Part shown: positions 13,741 to 14,916 of the stretch, piece after piece | Layout: each line of letters begins with the position of its first letter | Position numbering within the stretch: the first letter of the stretch is position 1 | From: Candidatus Microgenomatus auricola | GTDB lineage: Bacteria > Patescibacteriota > Patescibacteriia > UBA9570 > XYC2-FULL-38-9 | Direction of reading: 5' to 3' | Length of the DNA stretch: 14,916 bases | Assembly: GCA_005239655.1 (NCBI GenBank) | Contig: SBBP01000140.1 | Location: 1 to 14,916, forward strand | Notes under the pieces: model-generated | The model's database searches: none | Told to the model about the DNA's origin: nothing | What the model saw: the letters and a program-made list of their open reading frames with translations, nothing else | Translations under genes and position numbers: made by a program

Positions 13741-14916
13741 ATGAGACAGTCAGGAATTTTATTGCTCAAACGAACAGTCTACAGCATGGCAGTGACCTTC
13801 ACATGCATTGGTCTACTTCTTGTTGTCCAGTTCGCTATTCTACGTTTTTGGACGTATGAGGCCGTAGTGTCGTTTGGACGTGCGGACACCGAGGAGAGCG
13901 GAAATAATGTATTCATTGAACCAAACTCGGTCACAAATGGTTCAGTATCCATGCCGACTGATGTGGCTGGTTCTCCGGCACGTATTTTTCAGGAAAAAGA
14001 AATGGACATTGTTTTTCATTCATCAATCAAGCCTCAAGATATTCGAATGATGCAGGTATCACTCCAGACGAATACGCCGGAAACGGATCTCTCACTCTCG
14101 ATTCCATGCCAACTCTGCACAGAACCAGTTCTTACTCCCTTGTTTTATCGTGGCATGGAGAACCTCCAACTGAAAACGAAGCTGCCAGACGAAACCGGTT
14201 TTGGCTATTCTGTGTCACCCCTGGATAACGCTTCCGCAGCGACCCTAGTAGACTGGATGCGCGCAATCCCTCATGATGCTTCTGTTCGTATTGACCCGGA
14301 CATCACCAAAAAAATTGATTGGTCCATGCTTGATGTCCTACCTGAGAACGTCACATCCAATGAGGTACACATTCCCGTGCAATTTATTGCCCCTCTACGA
14401 CTCTATGTTGCACTCACGAATCGTCTATCGATCTCGTTTGGAACAACGGGTGAAATCACTGATCGAACCTATTTCGATCTTGAACTACGGGATATCAATC
14501 ACCGTACGGTTGCTGCAGAGCGAATTCACGCTAATGGAATCGCATCACACCAGAGCTTTTCGTTTACAGCTGCGGTCCCTGAGCCTGGTATCTATCAACT
14601 CATTATCTCATCTCAAGAACGTGGAAAACAAAAAGTGACGAACATGAGCATGAATAGCAGTAAGGTTGTATTTTCTGAGGCGATACTCGATGCAGGACAA
14701 ACGATCACAACAATCCTTCGTGCTCCGCGTCTGATCAAAATCACCCCACGGCATAATAGTGCTGACGACATTGTTGTGACAAGCGATGTCGATGATGCGA
14801 TACACACCGTGTCAAGCCAACAACATATGGTCGGGCGAGCCACTGTTCTTGAAATTCCCGCAGGAACTGTTCGTATTTTTACTCCCGTGCAGTTGAAAAT
14901 CAGTGGTGATGCATTC
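13741..14916 (+). CDS. Membrane-anchored extracytoplasmic protein of unknown function (protein B), runs off window
   Basis: Open to the window end; 392 codons visible. I do not recognise a named family. A short basic N-terminus (MRQSGILLLKR) precedes one hydrophobic helix at about 16-36, so the rest should lie outside the membrane. The remainder is beta-rich and contains several NxS/T sites. Segments correspond in order to protein A: EKEMDIVFHSSIKPQDIRMM (85-104) with A's EPVYMDVDVPRSFDTVDVTM; TLVDWMRAIPHDASVRI (168-184) with A's SVEEFLASPPEHHIATY; LYVALTNRLSISF (221-233) with A's FVTYIKDETLHIEF; and PEPGIYQLII (280-289) with A's LPEGAYRIDM. A single CxxC pair (C123, C126) is absent from A. 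ATG 13741 lacks a Shine-Dalgarno but lies about ten bases from a predicted transcription start. No downstream gene is visible, so operon membership is unknown. Confidence 0.8.
   Translation, partial: MRQSGILLLKRTVYSMAVTFTCIGLLLVVQFAILRFWTYEAVVSFGRADTEESGNNVFIEPNSVTNGSVSMPTDVAGSPARIFQEKEMDIVFHSSIKPQDIRMMQVSLQTNTPETDLSLSIPCQLCTEPVLTPLFYRGMENLQLKTKLPDETGFGYSVSPLDNASAATLVDWMRAIPHDASVRIDPDITKKIDWSMLDVLPENVTSNEVHIPVQFIAPLRLYVALTNRLSISFGTTGEITDRTYFDLELRDINHRTVAAERIHANGIASHQSFSFTAAVPEPGIYQLIISSQERGKQKVTNMSMNSSKVVFSEAILDAGQTITTILRAPRLIKITPRHNSADDIVVTSDVDDAIHTVSSQQHMVGRATVLEIPAGTVRIFTPVQLKISGDAF

Noticed and set aside
14273..14638. 121-codon plus-strand frame inside protein B
   Set aside because: Out of frame with the continuous 392-codon reading that has a promoter, a membrane helix and similarity to protein A; it ends inside that gene.
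1..14916. Alternative code with TGA as glycine, as in some CPR lineages
   Set aside because: TGA serves as stop at the ends of several genes, including three ATGA overlaps, and no conserved glycine is encoded by TGA in the recognised proteins.
1..14916. CRISPR arrays, tRNA or rRNA genes, insertion sequences, att sites
   Set aside because: No spaced direct-repeat array, cloverleaf with T-loop sequence, transposase or integrase motif was seen on either strand.

Overview
This is a compact bacterial cell-surface glycan locus of about 14.9 kb. It uses the standard genetic code: TGA ends several genes, three of them as ATGA stop/start overlaps. Base composition is roughly balanced and gaps between genes are very short. 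Shine-Dalgarno motifs are mostly absent, and the recognisable promoters sit so close to start codons that near-leaderless transcripts are likely. I see no tRNA, rRNA, CRISPR array, insertion sequence or transposase. A Patescibacteria/CPR-type lineage would fit the compactness, the SD-poor starts and the short archaeal/Thermotoga-type S-adenosylhomocysteine hydrolase, but this is a low-confidence inference.

Left block (1-4865, minus strand): one apparent five-gene operon read right to left. It encodes a membrane-anchored beta-rich protein of unknown function (protein A), a 63-residue double-spanning membrane peptide, an adenosine-kinase-like PfkB protein, S-adenosylhomocysteine hydrolase, and an RmlB-type dTDP-glucose 4,6-dehydratase cut by the window edge. 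The hydrolase and kinase together would clear S-adenosylhomocysteine left by methyltransferases. RmlB makes a deoxysugar precursor.

Centre (4945-8696): a divergent plus-strand operon encodes a UDP-glucuronate-4-epimerase-like enzyme, a polyprenyl-phosphate-type GT2 with two C-terminal membrane helices, and a GT4. A minus-strand SAM methyltransferase meets the GT4 tail to tail. Its stop codon and that of the GT4 lie in one 6-bp palindrome.

Right block (8816-14916): a translationally coupled plus-strand trio encodes a GT2, a polysaccharide pyruvyl transferase and a GT4. It overlaps, tail to tail by 73 bp, a minus-strand Wzx/MATE-like flippase. A second membrane-anchored protein (protein B) follows and runs off the window. 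B appears to share the architecture of protein A.

Together the genes could make nucleotide sugars, assemble a lipid-linked oligosaccharide, decorate it with methyl and pyruvyl groups, and flip it across the membrane. No polymerase, chain-length regulator, ligase or initiating phosphoglycosyltransferase is visible here. The least explained elements are the A/B protein family, the 63-residue membrane peptide, and the overlapping back-to-back promoters at 4876-4917. No gene-free stretch reaches 300 bases; the longest, between the methyltransferase and the second GT2, is about 120 bases and is described.
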